Assembly: GCA_020635915.1 (NCBI GenBank)
Contig: JACJYU010000002.1
Location: 124,001-188,000, forward strand
DNA from: Flammeovirgaceae bacterium
GTDB taxonomy: Bacteria; Bacteroidota; Bacteroidia; Cytophagales; Cyclobacteriaceae
Length of the DNA: 64,000 nt
Direction of reading: 5' to 3'
The notes below the pieces were generated by a model. That model did not search any database, was not told the origin of the DNA, and was given only the letters and a program-made list of their open reading frames with translations. Below, one piece after another: positions 1 to 9,593 of this stretch; within the stretch, counting starts at the first letter, position 1; each line of letters opens with the position of its first letter. The position numbers were made by a program, and so were the translations under genes.

Positions 1-275
1 TGGCCGAGCGGATATTGACCCTGGGACACTCCCCCAGCCACAATTACTCCCAATATCAAGGTGTGTCCACCATTAAAGAAAGCAAGGAAGTTTCCGATGG
101 CACCAAAGCCGTTGAAAACATACTGGAGTCATTTGAAACGCTCATTTCACTGCAACGCGAACTGCTGGCCCTGTCAGGGGACGCTGGCGATGAGGGGACC
201 AATGCCTTAATGAGCGACTACATTAGGGCCCAGGAGAAATTGGTATGGATGTATTCGGCTTTTCTCAACAAGTGA
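1..275 (+). CDS. dps: Dps family ferritin-like DNA-binding protein, C-terminal fragment
   Basis: Only the last ~90 codons are in the window; the gene enters from the left edge in the frame whose first full codon is at base 3. The visible part (AERILTLGH, then DEGTNALMSDYIR and EQEKLVWM-like ends) matches the C-terminal helices of Dps, the dodecameric miniferritin that oxidises and stores iron and shields DNA under starvation and peroxide stress. The ferroxidase ligands lie in the missing N-terminal half, so activity cannot be judged. The TTG at base 15 is internal and is not a start. A TetR gene follows after 29 bases. Confidence 0.85.
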   Translation, partial: AERILTLGHSPSHNYSQYQGVSTIKESKEVSDGTKAVENILESFETLISLQRELLALSGDAGDEGTNALMSDYIRAQEKLVWMYSAFLNK

Positions 276-304
276 ACTTCTTCCGTGATTTAAACCACCC
301 ATAA

Positions 305-889
305 ATGGAAATGAGGCTAAGGCAACTGGAAATCATAGAGGCCGCTGGCGAAATCCTTACCCAGGCTGGCCTTGCCGGGCTGACCACAAAAAAGCTGGCC
401 GCCAGGATTGGTTTTAGCGAATCTGCGCTGTACAGGCATTTTAAGGGCAAGGAGGAAATCGTGATCACCATGTTGAAGTACCTGGCCCGGGAGATGGACG
501 AACGGATTGACAAAACCATCTCCCCGATAGAAAACCCTCAGGAAAAGCTGAAGGCGCTATTCAACAGCCAATTTGCATTCTTTAAACAAAACCCCCACTT
601 CCTTATTGCCATATTTTCGGATGGCTTGCTGGAGGCCAGCAAGGAAATCAACAAGGCCATCTCAAGCATAATGGCCATTACCAAAAAACACCTCATGCAG
701 GTCATTCAAGAAGGCCAAAAGCAAAAACTATTCACCCGTGAATTGCCCGCAGACGACCAGGTGCACATTATCATGGGGAGTTTCAGGCTACACATGCTGC
801 AGTGGCGCATGTCGGGCTATGCGTTTGACCTGAAGGTGAAGGGAAACAAGCTTATGAACAACCTTTTTGCCCTGCTGGCCCCAAATTGA
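305..889 (+). CDS. TetR/AcrR family transcriptional regulator
   Basis: A 194-aa protein with a typical TetR N-terminal helix-turn-helix at about residues 18-50 (LTTKKLAARIGFSESALYRHF) and a variable all-helical ligand domain behind it. TetR proteins are dimeric repressors released by small ligands and often control neighbouring efflux genes. Here a metal transporter and a complete RND pump lie downstream on the same strand, so local control of these is a reasonable inference. ATG at 305 is taken as the start; a second ATG two codons later is equally possible. No operator palindrome was recognised. Confidence 0.85.
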   Translation: MEMRLRQLEIIEAAGEILTQAGLAGLTTKKLAARIGFSESALYRHFKGKEEIVITMLKYLAREMDERIDKTISPIENPQEKLKALFNSQFAFFKQNPHFLIAIFSDGLLEASKEINKAISSIMAITKKHLMQVIQEGQKQKLFTRELPADDQVHIIMGSFRLHMLQWRMSGYAFDLKVKGNKLMNNLFALLAPN

Positions 890-912
890 CACTTAAAGAC
901 AATTATAAAACA

Positions 913-1296
913 ATGAAAACAGTAAAGTTTGCCTCGGTAGTCCTAATTGCTTTTTCCCTGGTAACGCTTTTTATGAGCACTTCCGTCCTGTTTGACCTGT
1001 TTGGCATCCGGGAGCGGGAAGGCAACTACGTGCCCTTTATTGTGGCCACTAATTTCTTGGCAGGCGTTTTTTACCTGGTAGGCGCATACGGCCTGTACAC
1101 CGCCAAGGCATGGACTGCCCGGCTGCTCACGATTATTACCGTGGTGCTGGTGGGCAGCTTCCTGGGGCTGTTGCTTCACATCAATTCGGGTGGGGCCTAT
1201 GAGGCACAGACGGTAAAGGCCATGGTTTTCAGGATAAGCCTGACGGCAATATTCGCGGTTTTGGCCTGGCGGTACATTTCAAAAAAAAATAAATAA
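913..1296 (+). CDS. Small four-helix integral membrane protein, unknown function
   Basis: A 127-aa protein with four predicted transmembrane segments (about residues 4-24, 44-64, 71-93 and 101-120) and a basic C-terminus ending KKNK. I do not recognise a family with confidence; it resembles small DoxX-like or uncharacterised Bacteroidota membrane proteins only in size and topology. The ATG at 913 is chosen because the longer frame begins with a TTG inside the TetR stop region. It sits 23 bases after the TetR gene and 22 before a lipoprotein gene, so it probably belongs to the same transcript. Confidence 0.6.
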   Translation: MKTVKFASVVLIAFSLVTLFMSTSVLFDLFGIREREGNYVPFIVATNFLAGVFYLVGAYGLYTAKAWTARLLTIITVVLVGSFLGLLLHINSGGAYEAQTVKAMVFRISLTAIFAVLAWRYISKKNK

Positions 1297-1318
1297 AACA
1301 ACATCAAACTAAAAAACA

Positions 1319-1759
1319 ATGACTATGAAAAAACCCACCTTACTCCTCGCGGCCGCCATGCTGGCCCTTTTTTCCGGTTGCTCGCCAGGCGAACACAAAG
1401 ATGGCCATCACAATGAAGAAGGGGAACATGTTGGCACCCCCGCTTTAGTACAATTGGACAACGGAAAAAAATGGTTGGCCAATATTGAAACCACGCAAGG
1501 CATGCAAAGCATGGCACAAATGGTGGACACGGCATTGGCCAACCCTGATGCCACGGCCGCCTCAATCAAGGAAAACCTTCTTTCTGGGTTTACCGAAATA
1601 CTGGACAAATGCACCATGACGGGCGAACCTCACGAACAGTTGCACCACTACCTGGTTCCTCTCAAGGAAGATATAGAGCGGCTGGGCGAGGGCAACAAGG
1701 AAGAGGTGCTGGCCGATATAAAGGCCTATCTCGACACATACAAAAACTATTTTGAATAA
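1319..1759 (+). CDS. Lipoprotein, hypothetical
   Basis: A 146-aa protein with a lipoprotein signal (LLLAAAMLALFSGC; lipidated Cys at about residue 21) followed by a His-rich stretch (GEHKDGHHNEEGEH). The mature part is helical. His residues in HKDGHH and in EPHEQLHHY could bind a metal, which would fit the VIT-type transporter gene 24 bases downstream, but this is inference. ATG at 1319 or 1325 could be the start (MTMKK). No known domain recognised. Confidence 0.6.
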   Translation: MTMKKPTLLLAAAMLALFSGCSPGEHKDGHHNEEGEHVGTPALVQLDNGKKWLANIETTQGMQSMAQMVDTALANPDATAASIKENLLSGFTEILDKCTMTGEPHEQLHHYLVPLKEDIERLGEGNKEEVLADIKAYLDTYKNYFE

Positions 1760-1783
1760 AAACCCGGTCGAACGCCTTTCACC

Positions 1784-2515
1784 ATGAAGCACAGCGAATC
1801 AAGCATCCACCAAAAAGGGACTTCGTTATTAGGCCGGTACCAGGACTACCTCGGTGAATTTGTTTATGGGGGGATTGACGGCAGCGTGACCACCTTTGCC
1901 GTGGTGACCGGTGCGGTGGGGGCCGGCATGGACAGCTCCGTGATACTTATCCTGGGTTTTGCCAACCTCTTTGCTGACGGGTTTGCCATGTCGGTAGGCG
2001 CATATATGTCTTCCAAGAGCGAAAAGCAAAACTATGAAAAACACAAGAGCCTTGAATACTGGGAAGTGGAGCACCTGCCGGAATTGGAGCGGGAAGAAAT
2101 CGAGGATATCTATCGCAAGAAAGGATTTGAAGGGCCCTTGCTGGGCCAGGTAGTGGAGGTGATCACCCGGGACAAAGACCGGTGGGTAAACGAAATGATG
2201 AAGGACGAACTGAACCTGATCGAAGACACAAAGTCGCCATTCCAAACCGGGCTGGTCACGTTCCTGTCCTTCGTTTCCATTGGCCTTATCCCACTGGGCG
2301 TTTACGTTTTTGACTTCCTGTCCCCATCGGTGCAAAATTTATTTGCATGGTCGAGCGGGCTAACGGCAGTGGGCTTTATACTGATCGGGTACCTCAAATC
2401 GATCGTGACCCAATCCGGGATACTCAAAGGCATAGGCGAGACCCTGCTGCTGGGGGGGCTGGCCGCCTTTGTGGCCTATTTTGTGGGGGATTTTTTGGGG
2501 AAGGTCATTTATTAG
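1784..2515 (+). CDS. VIT1/CCC1 family iron/manganese transporter
   Basis: A 243-aa membrane protein of the VIT1/CCC1 family, which exports Fe2+ or Mn2+ from the cytoplasm. The family N-terminal motif YGGIDGSVTTFAVVTG (residues ~27-42) and the second-helix FADGFAMSVGAYMSSKSE are clear. They are followed by a cytoplasmic Glu-rich metal-binding segment (HLPELEREEIEDIYRKKG and onward) and three further helices. Length is normal for a bacterial member. Neighbours (Dps, His-rich lipoprotein, cupin) suggest a metal- or stress-related unit. Confidence 0.85.
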   Translation: MKHSESSIHQKGTSLLGRYQDYLGEFVYGGIDGSVTTFAVVTGAVGAGMDSSVILILGFANLFADGFAMSVGAYMSSKSEKQNYEKHKSLEYWEVEHLPELEREEIEDIYRKKGFEGPLLGQVVEVITRDKDRWVNEMMKDELNLIEDTKSPFQTGLVTFLSFVSIGLIPLGVYVFDFLSPSVQNLFAWSSGLTAVGFILIGYLKSIVTQSGILKGIGETLLLGGLAAFVAYFVGDFLGKVIY

Positions 2516-2557
2516 GCTTTGATCTTTAAATAAATTTTAAAACAAACAAATGGAACC

Positions 2558-2842
2558 ATGAACCTAAAAGAATTACATACCACCGATAGCCCCCTGCAAA
2601 CCACAAAAATATTCACCCCTACAGAAGGGGTCAATGCCATTAATATGGGCAGCGGCACCCAATTGAAGGAACATCAATCAAAGGTTGCTGCCTTGCTGGT
2701 GTGTGTCACCGGGGAGATTGTTTATGAAAAGGAAGGAGGGGCAAAAGAAAAGCTCCTGCCAGGGGATTTTGTGAAAATAATGCCGGAGGCCAGGCATGGA
2801 CTAATGGCCGAAACCGACAGTACAGCGTTGCTCATAAAGTAA
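2558..2842 (+). CDS. Small cupin-domain protein
   Basis: A 94-aa single-domain cupin. The second conserved cupin motif is visible near the end (LLPGDFVKIMPEARHGLMA, about residues 67-85), with the HG histidine that often binds metal. The first motif (TQLKEHQSKVAALLVCVTGEI) has one His. Such mini-cupins bind metals or small ligands and have diverse roles, so the substrate is unknown. It sits between the VIT-type transporter and the TolC gene (15 bases). Confidence 0.7.
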   Translation: MNLKELHTTDSPLQTTKIFTPTEGVNAINMGSGTQLKEHQSKVAALLVCVTGEIVYEKEGGAKEKLLPGDFVKIMPEARHGLMAETDSTALLIK

Positions 2843-2857
2843 AAAAATTTATATAAA

Positions 2858-4201
2858 ATGTTAGTGAATATTCACTTCCAATTCAAAAAAACGGCCACCC
2901 TCCTGGCCATCACCATCGGCCTTTTGACTGGCACCAAAGCCGGTGCACAAGTATGGCCTTTAAGCCAATGTATTGACTCGGCACAACAATTAAACAAGCA
3001 ACTGCGCATTGCAAATAACAATGTGGGGATCAGCCGTCAAAAAGTACAGGAGGCAAAATCCAACCTCGTTCCCCAGTTAACAGTTAATGCAGATTACAGG
3101 TATTTTATTGACCTCCCTTACCAGTTCATGCCACAATCGGCTTTTGGTGGCCCTGAGGGCCAATTCAAACAAGTCCAGTTTGGTGTGCCCCATGTAATCA
3201 ATGCCAACATACAGCTTTCCATGCCATTGTATAGCCCCCAACTGGCCTCGGCCATCAAAACCACCAAAATAGCTTCAGGCATTGCAGGGCTACAATACGA
3301 GAAAACCGAAGAACAAATCATTTATGAGGTAACGAACCTTTATTACAATGCCCAAATATTATACCACCGGGTAGCCTTCATAGACAGTAACCTGTTGAAT
3401 GCCACTAAGCTCCTGCAAAATATGGAATTGCTCAAAAAGCAGCTTCTGGCCAAAAAAACGGACGTTGCCAAAATTCAATTACAAATAGGGCAACTTACCA
3501 CCCAAAGGGAACTGGCTTATAGCCAATATACACAGGTGCTCAATGCCCTGAAATTAGCCATCGGCTTACAACTTGATCAAATCTTTGATATTGAGAAAAA
3601 CATTGTTCCGTCAACGCCTGTCGTGTATAACGAAAGCACGCCAGTGGACATACGCCTTGCCTCACATCAAAACCTACTTTTGAACAGTGAGTTGGACATG
3701 CTTAAAAGATCAAGGCTGCCTTCGCTGTCCTTGTATGGGAGCTATGGGCAAAATGGGTTTGGATATGATAAGGCGCCCAACGATTTCCTGAAATTTTACC
3801 CATCAAGCTTTGCCGGGGTCCGGTTGGCGTACCCATTATTTAGTGGCACTACCACGCACAGGCAGATAAGCCAGAAAAAATTAGAGCTTAACAACAACGC
3901 CCTTCAATTAAGCCTAATGAACGAACAAGCCACCCTTCAGGTTGAAACCGCAAAACAACAAAGATCTGTGGCACAACGGTCCGCCACCACCACCCTGGAA
4001 CAGACAAAACTGGCACAATCCATTTATGACGAAACCCTGCTGGAACAAAGCCAGGGATTGGCTTCCCTAAATGATGTGATATTGGCCGACAACGCTTTGC
4101 GTGAAGCCCAACAGCAATACTTATCTGCAATGGTTGACTACCTAAAAGCAGATTTAAACCTCAAAAAAACCACTGGCAACTTATTAAACAAACAAAAATG
4201 A
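2858..4201 (+). CDS. TolC family outer-membrane efflux protein
   Basis: A 447-aa protein with a signal peptide (hydrophobic stretch ending TKAGAQ) and two long heptad-rich helical repeats, the architecture of TolC/OEP channels that form the outer-membrane exit of tripartite pumps. The repeat ends (YGSYGQNGFGYDKAPNDF and RLAYPLFSG near residues 290-330) are typical for the beta strand/helix junctions. Its stop overlaps the next start (ATGA at 4198), so translation is coupled to the adaptor gene. The substrate of the pump cannot be read from this gene. Confidence 0.88.
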   Translation: MLVNIHFQFKKTATLLAITIGLLTGTKAGAQVWPLSQCIDSAQQLNKQLRIANNNVGISRQKVQEAKSNLVPQLTVNADYRYFIDLPYQFMPQSAFGGPEGQFKQVQFGVPHVINANIQLSMPLYSPQLASAIKTTKIASGIAGLQYEKTEEQIIYEVTNLYYNAQILYHRVAFIDSNLLNATKLLQNMELLKKQLLAKKTDVAKIQLQIGQLTTQRELAYSQYTQVLNALKLAIGLQLDQIFDIEKNIVPSTPVVYNESTPVDIRLASHQNLLLNSELDMLKRSRLPSLSLYGSYGQNGFGYDKAPNDFLKFYPSSFAGVRLAYPLFSGTTTHRQISQKKLELNNNALQLSLMNEQATLQVETAKQQRSVAQRSATTTLEQTKLAQSIYDETLLEQSQGLASLNDVILADNALREAQQQYLSAMVDYLKADLNLKKTTGNLLNKQK

Positions 4202-5250
4202 AGAAAGCCTTATATATCCTCGTCCCATTGACCCTTATCATCATTGTTGTGGTGCGTTTAAGGCACAACAAGGACATTTCAGAAAACCGGGTTTACCATT
4301 ACAATAAAGAACAGGCAATAGAGGTAAATGCCGTAAAGGCCAAGTATGGATCAGGCGAATACATAAATTCCTTTACCGGCCATTTCGAACCCAATAGGGA
4401 GACCAAAGTAAGTGCCGATGTACAGGGCAAGGTTTTGCAAGTATATGTGGAGGTAGGCAGTGAGGTAAAAAAAGGAAACAGGTTGGCCTTGTTGGATGAT
4501 GCACTGTTGAAGTTGCAGCTCCAATCGGTAGAAGTACAAATAGAAGGGCTGGAAGCAGACGTAAACCGATACTCCGCTTTGACTGCCGCAGATGCCATTC
4601 AAGGTGTGAAACTGGAAAAGGCCCAACTTGGCCTAAAGTCTGCCAGGATACAACGCGCCACCTTACTGGAGCAAATTGACCGTACGGTTGTGGCTGCCCC
4701 GTTTGATGCCATTGTAACCGCCAAGATGGTTGAAGCCGGTGCTTTTGCCGCACCTGGCGTTCCGTTGTTCCAGCTAACGGACATATCCTCCCTTCGTTTT
4801 ACCGTTAATATTCCTGAAAACAACCTGGGCTTGTTCCGCCCCAACGAACCTGTGAAGGTAATAGCGGAAGCCTATCCCCACATAGGCCTTGCCGGCAAGG
4901 TTTCGCTGGTAGGAAGTAAAGGCAATTTTGGCAACATATTTCCTGTGCAAGTCCTTGTCAGGAATACGGAAGGATTGCAAATCAAGCCAGGCATGTTTGG
5001 CAAAATACAACTCAAAGGCGCTTACAATAGCCAACAATTAACCATACCTGCCTCGGCCATAATAGGCTCGAACATACAACCTCAGGTATACCTGGTAGAT
5101 GGTGGAAAAGCCAGGCTTCAAAACATCTATATAACTGAGCGCAGAAACGGCCTGGCTATTGTTCAATCAGGGCTTAGCGAAGGGGATATAGTGGTGACCA
5201 ACGGCCTCATTAACCTGTTTGAGGGGGCCCATGTAATAATTAAGGATTAG
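4198..5250 (+). CDS. Efflux RND transporter periplasmic adaptor subunit
   Basis: A 350-aa membrane-fusion protein. It has an N-terminal membrane anchor, a lipoyl half (VSADVQGKVLQVYVEVGSEVKKG, residues ~64-86), a short alpha-hairpin, the second lipoyl half (TVVAAPFDAIVTAKMVEAG), a beta-barrel domain and a membrane-proximal domain (SGLSEGDIVVTNGLINLFEG). It links the TolC channel to the RND permease. It overlaps tolC by 4 bases and ends 4 bases before the permease. Confidence 0.9.
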   Translation: MKKALYILVPLTLIIIVVVRLRHNKDISENRVYHYNKEQAIEVNAVKAKYGSGEYINSFTGHFEPNRETKVSADVQGKVLQVYVEVGSEVKKGNRLALLDDALLKLQLQSVEVQIEGLEADVNRYSALTAADAIQGVKLEKAQLGLKSARIQRATLLEQIDRTVVAAPFDAIVTAKMVEAGAFAAPGVPLFQLTDISSLRFTVNIPENNLGLFRPNEPVKVIAEAYPHIGLAGKVSLVGSKGNFGNIFPVQVLVRNTEGLQIKPGMFGKIQLKGAYNSQQLTIPASAIIGSNIQPQVYLVDGGKARLQNIYITERRNGLAIVQSGLSEGDIVVTNGLINLFEGAHVIIKD

Positions 5251-5254
5251 GAAA

Positions 5255-8200
5255 ATGAACATAACCGAAATTTCCATTAACCGCCCTTCACTGATCATAG
5301 TTTTGTTCGGTGTTTTCATATTGGCCGGGTTTCTAGGTTTTAAAAACCTTAGCTATGAACTGATGCCGGATTTCAACCAACCGGTGGTGGTGATCAAAAC
5401 CGGTTATCCGGGCGCGGACCCTACCGAAGTAGAAACTTCAGTATCCCGAAAAATAGAAGATGCCTTGTCAAATTTGGAAGGCGTGGATTTTATTGTGACC
5501 AAGTCGCTCCCCAATGCGTCCATCCTTATAGTAAACCTGAAATATGGGACAGACCTTGACAAAACCATGCAGGATGCCCAACGCTACATTGAGAATATAA
5601 AGCAAAGCATGCCAAAGGATATTTTGAACCCTGTCATGAGCAAAATATCCCCTAATGACCTGCCCATCATGCAGGTAAGCGCGACCAGCCTCCTCCCGGG
5701 CACGGAATTCTACCAAAAAATGAAAGATGATTTCCTGCCCCAGGTCCAACAACTGAAGGGCGTTGCGGAAATCACATTGCTGGGTGGGGAAGAAAGGGAA
5801 GTACAAGTAAATGTAGATCAGGAAAAACTCAAACTTTACCAGCTTTCTTTGTCCCAGGTAACGGAAGCAATCAACCGGTCGGGCCATGACGTGCCCTCCG
5901 GAAAAGTACAATCGGCCAATACAAGCAATTCGGTGCGATTTATTGGCAAATATAAAAGCATTGAAGACATAAATTACGTTCAGGTCGCCATGCCCATGCC
6001 CGGTAGCCCCATTTACATAAAAGATGTGGCCACCGTAACAGACGGGATTAAAGAAATCACCTCCATAAGCCGGTACAATGGGGAAAACGGTATCGGGTTG
6101 TTGATAAAAAAACAAGGAGATGCAAATGCCGTAGAAGTCTCAAAACTAGTGCGCAAGCAATTTGAAAAAATAGAAAACCAATACAGTAAGGATGGCATTA
6201 AATTCAATATTGCGGACGACTCTACCGAAAATACCATTGCAGCGGTAAACTCGGTCGTAGTAGACCTCACGTTGGCCGTGGTCCTGGTTTCAGTAGTCAT
6301 GCTCCTTTTTTTAAGGAGTATCCGAAACTCCCTTATTGTCCTGGTTGCCATTCCCACGTCATTGGTCACTGCATTTGCGGTAATGTGGCTGTTGGGCTAT
6401 ACACTTAATTTAATGACGCTATTGGCCATGTCTTTAATCATTGGCATACTGGTCGAGGATGCCACCGTGGTGTTGGAAAACATCCAGCGGCACCTGGACA
6501 TGAAAAAGGAAAAGCGCGTGGCCGCTTTGGATGGCCGAATGGAAATTGGGTTCTCTGCCCTGTCCATTACCCTGGTTGACGTGGTGGTGTTCCTTCCTAT
6601 TTTATTCTTGCAGGTTTTTGTAGCGGATATGCTCAAGCAATTTTCCGTGGTCGTGGTCACCTCTACGTTAACCAGTTTGTTGGTTGGGTTTACGCTAACG
6701 CCCTGGATGGCATCAAGGATTGGAAAAACGGAAGACCTGCGGCCCACCAATCCATTCAATCGTTTCCTGCTGTGGTTTGAACGCCAACTAAACCGTTTTA
6801 TAGAATGGTATGGAAGGCAATTGGAGTGGGTGTTGGGCCATAAGCTAATCACTACAGGTGCCATTCTGGCCTTGTTTGCCCTAACATTGGGAATAATGAA
6901 ACAGGGGATTATCGGTAAGGAACTCATTGCCACCGGGGACCAGGGAAAATTCCGAATGAGCCTCGAGTTTGACAAAACCACCACTTTAAAACATAACAAT
7001 ATTGTTTCCCAAAAAATTGAAAATTTCATATTGTCCCAGCCATCGGTGTCCACGGTCTTTAGCAATGTTGGGGGCCCAAGTACCGGGATTGGGAGCCTGG
7101 GCGTAGGATCGGCCAATATCACGGAGCTGACCATACAATTAAAACCTGCTAAAGAGAGGGGCGGGCAGCCAACAGAAGAATTCATGCAGGAAATCCGGGA
7201 AGCCTTAAAGGAAGGGTTCCCCGGGATCAACTACTCCATGGCGGCCCTTGGCCTGGTGCACCGTTCTGCCCCGATTGAAATAACGCTAAGCGGCAGCGAT
7301 GCGGCCCAGGTGGCACAAGTGGGAAGCGAATTGAAGACGGTGGTGGAAAAAATCCCCGGTGCCGATAATGTGCGACTTTCAGTTGAAGAGGGTAGCCCCG
7401 AATTTCAAATTATCCCAGACAATGACCGGATGCAACGACTTGGCCTCAACAATGCCTATGTGGGCCAAAGCATAAGAACGGCCCTAACGGGCAATGACAA
7501 TGCCGTGCTGACCATGCAAGGGACCGAATACCCGGTGAGGGTTTGGCTGGACCACCTCAATCGCCAAAACCTGGAAGATGTGAAAAAATTAACAATTGTC
7601 AATCCAAAAGGAATACCGATTGAAGTTTCCCAATTTGCGGAGGTGATCCAAAACAATTCGCCATCATTGCTGGAAAGGTTGAACAGGCAACCTGCCATAA
7701 CACTTACTGGTGATGCCCTAGGGCGTCCTTCCGGTACGGTGGCGGATGAGGTAGTGGCCTATTTATCTGAAAACCCCTTACCAGCCGGTATCGAAATGGC
7801 CTGGGGCAGTGACATCAAGAGGCAGAATGATAGTTTTGGCGCACTGGGTTCTGTCCTTATTGTATCATTTATATTGATTTACCTGATCATGGTGGCGCTT
7901 TACGACAGTTTTATATATCCTTTTGTGGTATTGTTTTCCATTCCGGTTGCCACCATAGGTGCTTTCCTGGCTTTGAACCTGACATTAAGCCACCTTAGCC
8001 TATTTGCCCTTTTGGGCTTGATCATGTTAATGGGATTGGTGGCCAAGAATGCAATCCTTATTGTGGATTTTACCAATCAATTAAAAGCATCGGGAAAACA
8101 CTATAAAGAGGCCTTGATCACTGCCGGAAAAGAGAGGCTGCGGCCCATTCTAATGACGACCCTTTCCATGGTCATAGGGATGTTGCCCATAGCCCTTGCC

Positions 8201-8341
8201 AAAGGAACAGCCAGTGAATGGAAAAATGGATTGGCCTGGGTCATTATTGGAGGCCTGATATCCTCCCTTGTCCTGACGGTGTACCTGGTCCCCCTGGTAT
8301 ATTATGTTGTGGATAAAATTAAGGCCAGGTTCAGCCGATAA
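5255..8341 (+). CDS. Efflux RND transporter permease subunit (AcrB/HAE1-like)
   Basis: A 1028-aa inner-membrane proton-driven pump with the AcrB plan: 12 helices and two large periplasmic loops. The helix-4 proton-relay region reads LLAMSLIIGILVEDATVVLENIQ, where the usual DD pair is ED. The helix-10 Lys motif is in GLVAKNAILIVDF. The N-terminal ITEISINRPSLIIVLFGVF is typical. Full length, so probably functional. The three-gene operon is complete; the 3' end overlaps the convergent alcohol dehydrogenase gene by 11 bases. Confidence 0.9.
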   Translation: MNITEISINRPSLIIVLFGVFILAGFLGFKNLSYELMPDFNQPVVVIKTGYPGADPTEVETSVSRKIEDALSNLEGVDFIVTKSLPNASILIVNLKYGTDLDKTMQDAQRYIENIKQSMPKDILNPVMSKISPNDLPIMQVSATSLLPGTEFYQKMKDDFLPQVQQLKGVAEITLLGGEEREVQVNVDQEKLKLYQLSLSQVTEAINRSGHDVPSGKVQSANTSNSVRFIGKYKSIEDINYVQVAMPMPGSPIYIKDVATVTDGIKEITSISRYNGENGIGLLIKKQGDANAVEVSKLVRKQFEKIENQYSKDGIKFNIADDSTENTIAAVNSVVVDLTLAVVLVSVVMLLFLRSIRNSLIVLVAIPTSLVTAFAVMWLLGYTLNLMTLLAMSLIIGILVEDATVVLENIQRHLDMKKEKRVAALDGRMEIGFSALSITLVDVVVFLPILFLQVFVADMLKQFSVVVVTSTLTSLLVGFTLTPWMASRIGKTEDLRPTNPFNRFLLWFERQLNRFIEWYGRQLEWVLGHKLITTGAILALFALTLGIMKQGIIGKELIATGDQGKFRMSLEFDKTTTLKHNNIVSQKIENFILSQPSVSTVFSNVGGPSTGIGSLGVGSANITELTIQLKPAKERGGQPTEEFMQEIREALKEGFPGINYSMAALGLVHRSAPIEITLSGSDAAQVAQVGSELKTVVEKIPGADNVRLSVEEGSPEFQIIPDNDRMQRLGLNNAYVGQSIRTALTGNDNAVLTMQGTEYPVRVWLDHLNRQNLEDVKKLTIVNPKGIPIEVSQFAEVIQNNSPSLLERLNRQPAITLTGDALGRPSGTVADEVVAYLSENPLPAGIEMAWGSDIKRQNDSFGALGSVLIVSFILIYLIMVALYDSFIYPFVVLFSIPVATIGAFLALNLTLSHLSLFALLGLIMLMGLVAKNAILIVDFTNQLKASGKHYKEALITAGKERLRPILMTTLSMVIGMLPIALAKGTASEWKNGLAWVIIGGLISSLVLTVYLVPLVYYVVDKIKARFSR

Positions 8342-9386
8342 AACCAGCCTGGCGGCCATTGCCAACCCACAAAACCTTGGCCCCTTTTACGTGCTTGTTT
8401 TTCAAATCCAGCAAAGCGGTGTTGGCCTCGGCAAAAGGGTACACCTGTACACTGGGCCGGATAGGGATTTTACCGGCCAATTTCAGGAATTCCCCCACAT
8501 CGCCACGGGCAATATTGGCCACGCTTTTGATCTCTTTTTCCATCCAAAGGTGGGTTTCGTACTCCAGGCCCAGCAGCGCATTTTTATCGCCCGGTTCTTT
8601 TCTAATGGCATTGACCACCATGCGTCCTCCGGGGGCCAGGCAGGCCAGCGAACTGACCACGGTTTTCCAAACAGGCGTAGTGTCAATAATGGCCGCAAGC
8701 AGGCAGGGAGGTTTTTCCTCTGGACCGCCTGCCCATATGGCCCCAAGCGAAAGTGCAAACTCCCTTTCCTCCCCACTGCGGGCAAATACATAAATGCCTG
8801 ACCCTGGATAAAGGTGCTTCACCATCATGTGCACAAGGTGCCCCGATGCCCCAAACCCCATTAGGCCAACGGCCTTGCCGTCCTGAAGGCTGGCCAGCCT
8901 CAAAGAACGGTAACCGATGGCACCGGCACATAACAGCGGGGCGGCCTCTTCGTCCTTAAAAACATCCGGCAGGGCATAGGCAAAATCCTCTTCCACCTTC
9001 ATGTATTCTGCATATCCCCCGTGCACGTCCCTCCCAGTGGCCACAAAACCATCGCACAGGTTTTCCATTCCCTCCCTGCACCTGTCGCACCGGCCGCAAG
9101 CGTGGTAAATCCACGCCACCCCTACCCTGTCCCCGGGTTTGAAACGCCTGGCATCATGGCCCGCTTCCGACACCACGCCCACTACCTGGTGGCCCGGCAC
9201 AACCGGATAGGCAGGTGGCGGGGTCCTGCCTTCGATTTCGTCCAATTCCGTATGGCATATGCCACAACAGGATACACGGATGACGATCTCACGGGGGCCG
9301 GCCACCGGATCGGGGATATCATCCAAAACCAATGGCCTCGTTTGCCTGGCAAGGTCGTGGATCCCGGTGAGCAAGTATGCTTTCAT
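8331..9386 (-). CDS. Zinc-dependent alcohol dehydrogenase family protein
   Basis: A 351-aa medium-chain dehydrogenase. The catalytic zinc site is seen in CGICHTEL (Cys44) and GHQVVG (His66, with Gln where Glu is common). The structural zinc site is CGRCDRCREGMENLC (about residues 91-105). The Rossmann glycine motif is GLMGFGASGHL. Likely oxidises or reduces an alcohol/aldehyde with NAD(P); the substrate is unknown. The start is placed at MKAYLLTG because the 25-codon extension shows no conserved sequence. Confidence 0.85.
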   Translation of the reverse strand: MKAYLLTGIHDLARQTRPLVLDDIPDPVAGPREIVIRVSCCGICHTELDEIEGRTPPPAYPVVPGHQVVGVVSEAGHDARRFKPGDRVGVAWIYHACGRCDRCREGMENLCDGFVATGRDVHGGYAEYMKVEEDFAYALPDVFKDEEAAPLLCAGAIGYRSLRLASLQDGKAVGLMGFGASGHLVHMMVKHLYPGSGIYVFARSGEEREFALSLGAIWAGGPEEKPPCLLAAIIDTTPVWKTVVSSLACLAPGGRMVVNAIRKEPGDKNALLGLEYETHLWMEKEIKSVANIARGDVGEFLKLAGKIPIRPSVQVYPFAEANTALLDLKNKHVKGAKVLWVGNGRQAGFIG

Positions 9387-9593
9387 AAGGCTGGTTGGAA
9401 AAGTAAAATTTAGCAAAGAAGGGGCACAATCCCAAGCCAGGTGCCTGGTGACCCCCATCATCCACCCGCATGATGGCCATCATACTGAATGTGCCTATAC
9501 TTTGCCAACTTGTGGGGCAGAAACAAATAATGGCAGTCGGGTGTTGGGGTAATACCGACCATTTTACAAAAGTTTTTAAAACCAAACGATGAT

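Noticed and set aside
8304..8801. Long plus-strand frames opposite the alcohol dehydrogenase gene
   Set aside because: They are antisense shadows; the minus frame has complete zinc-site motifs.
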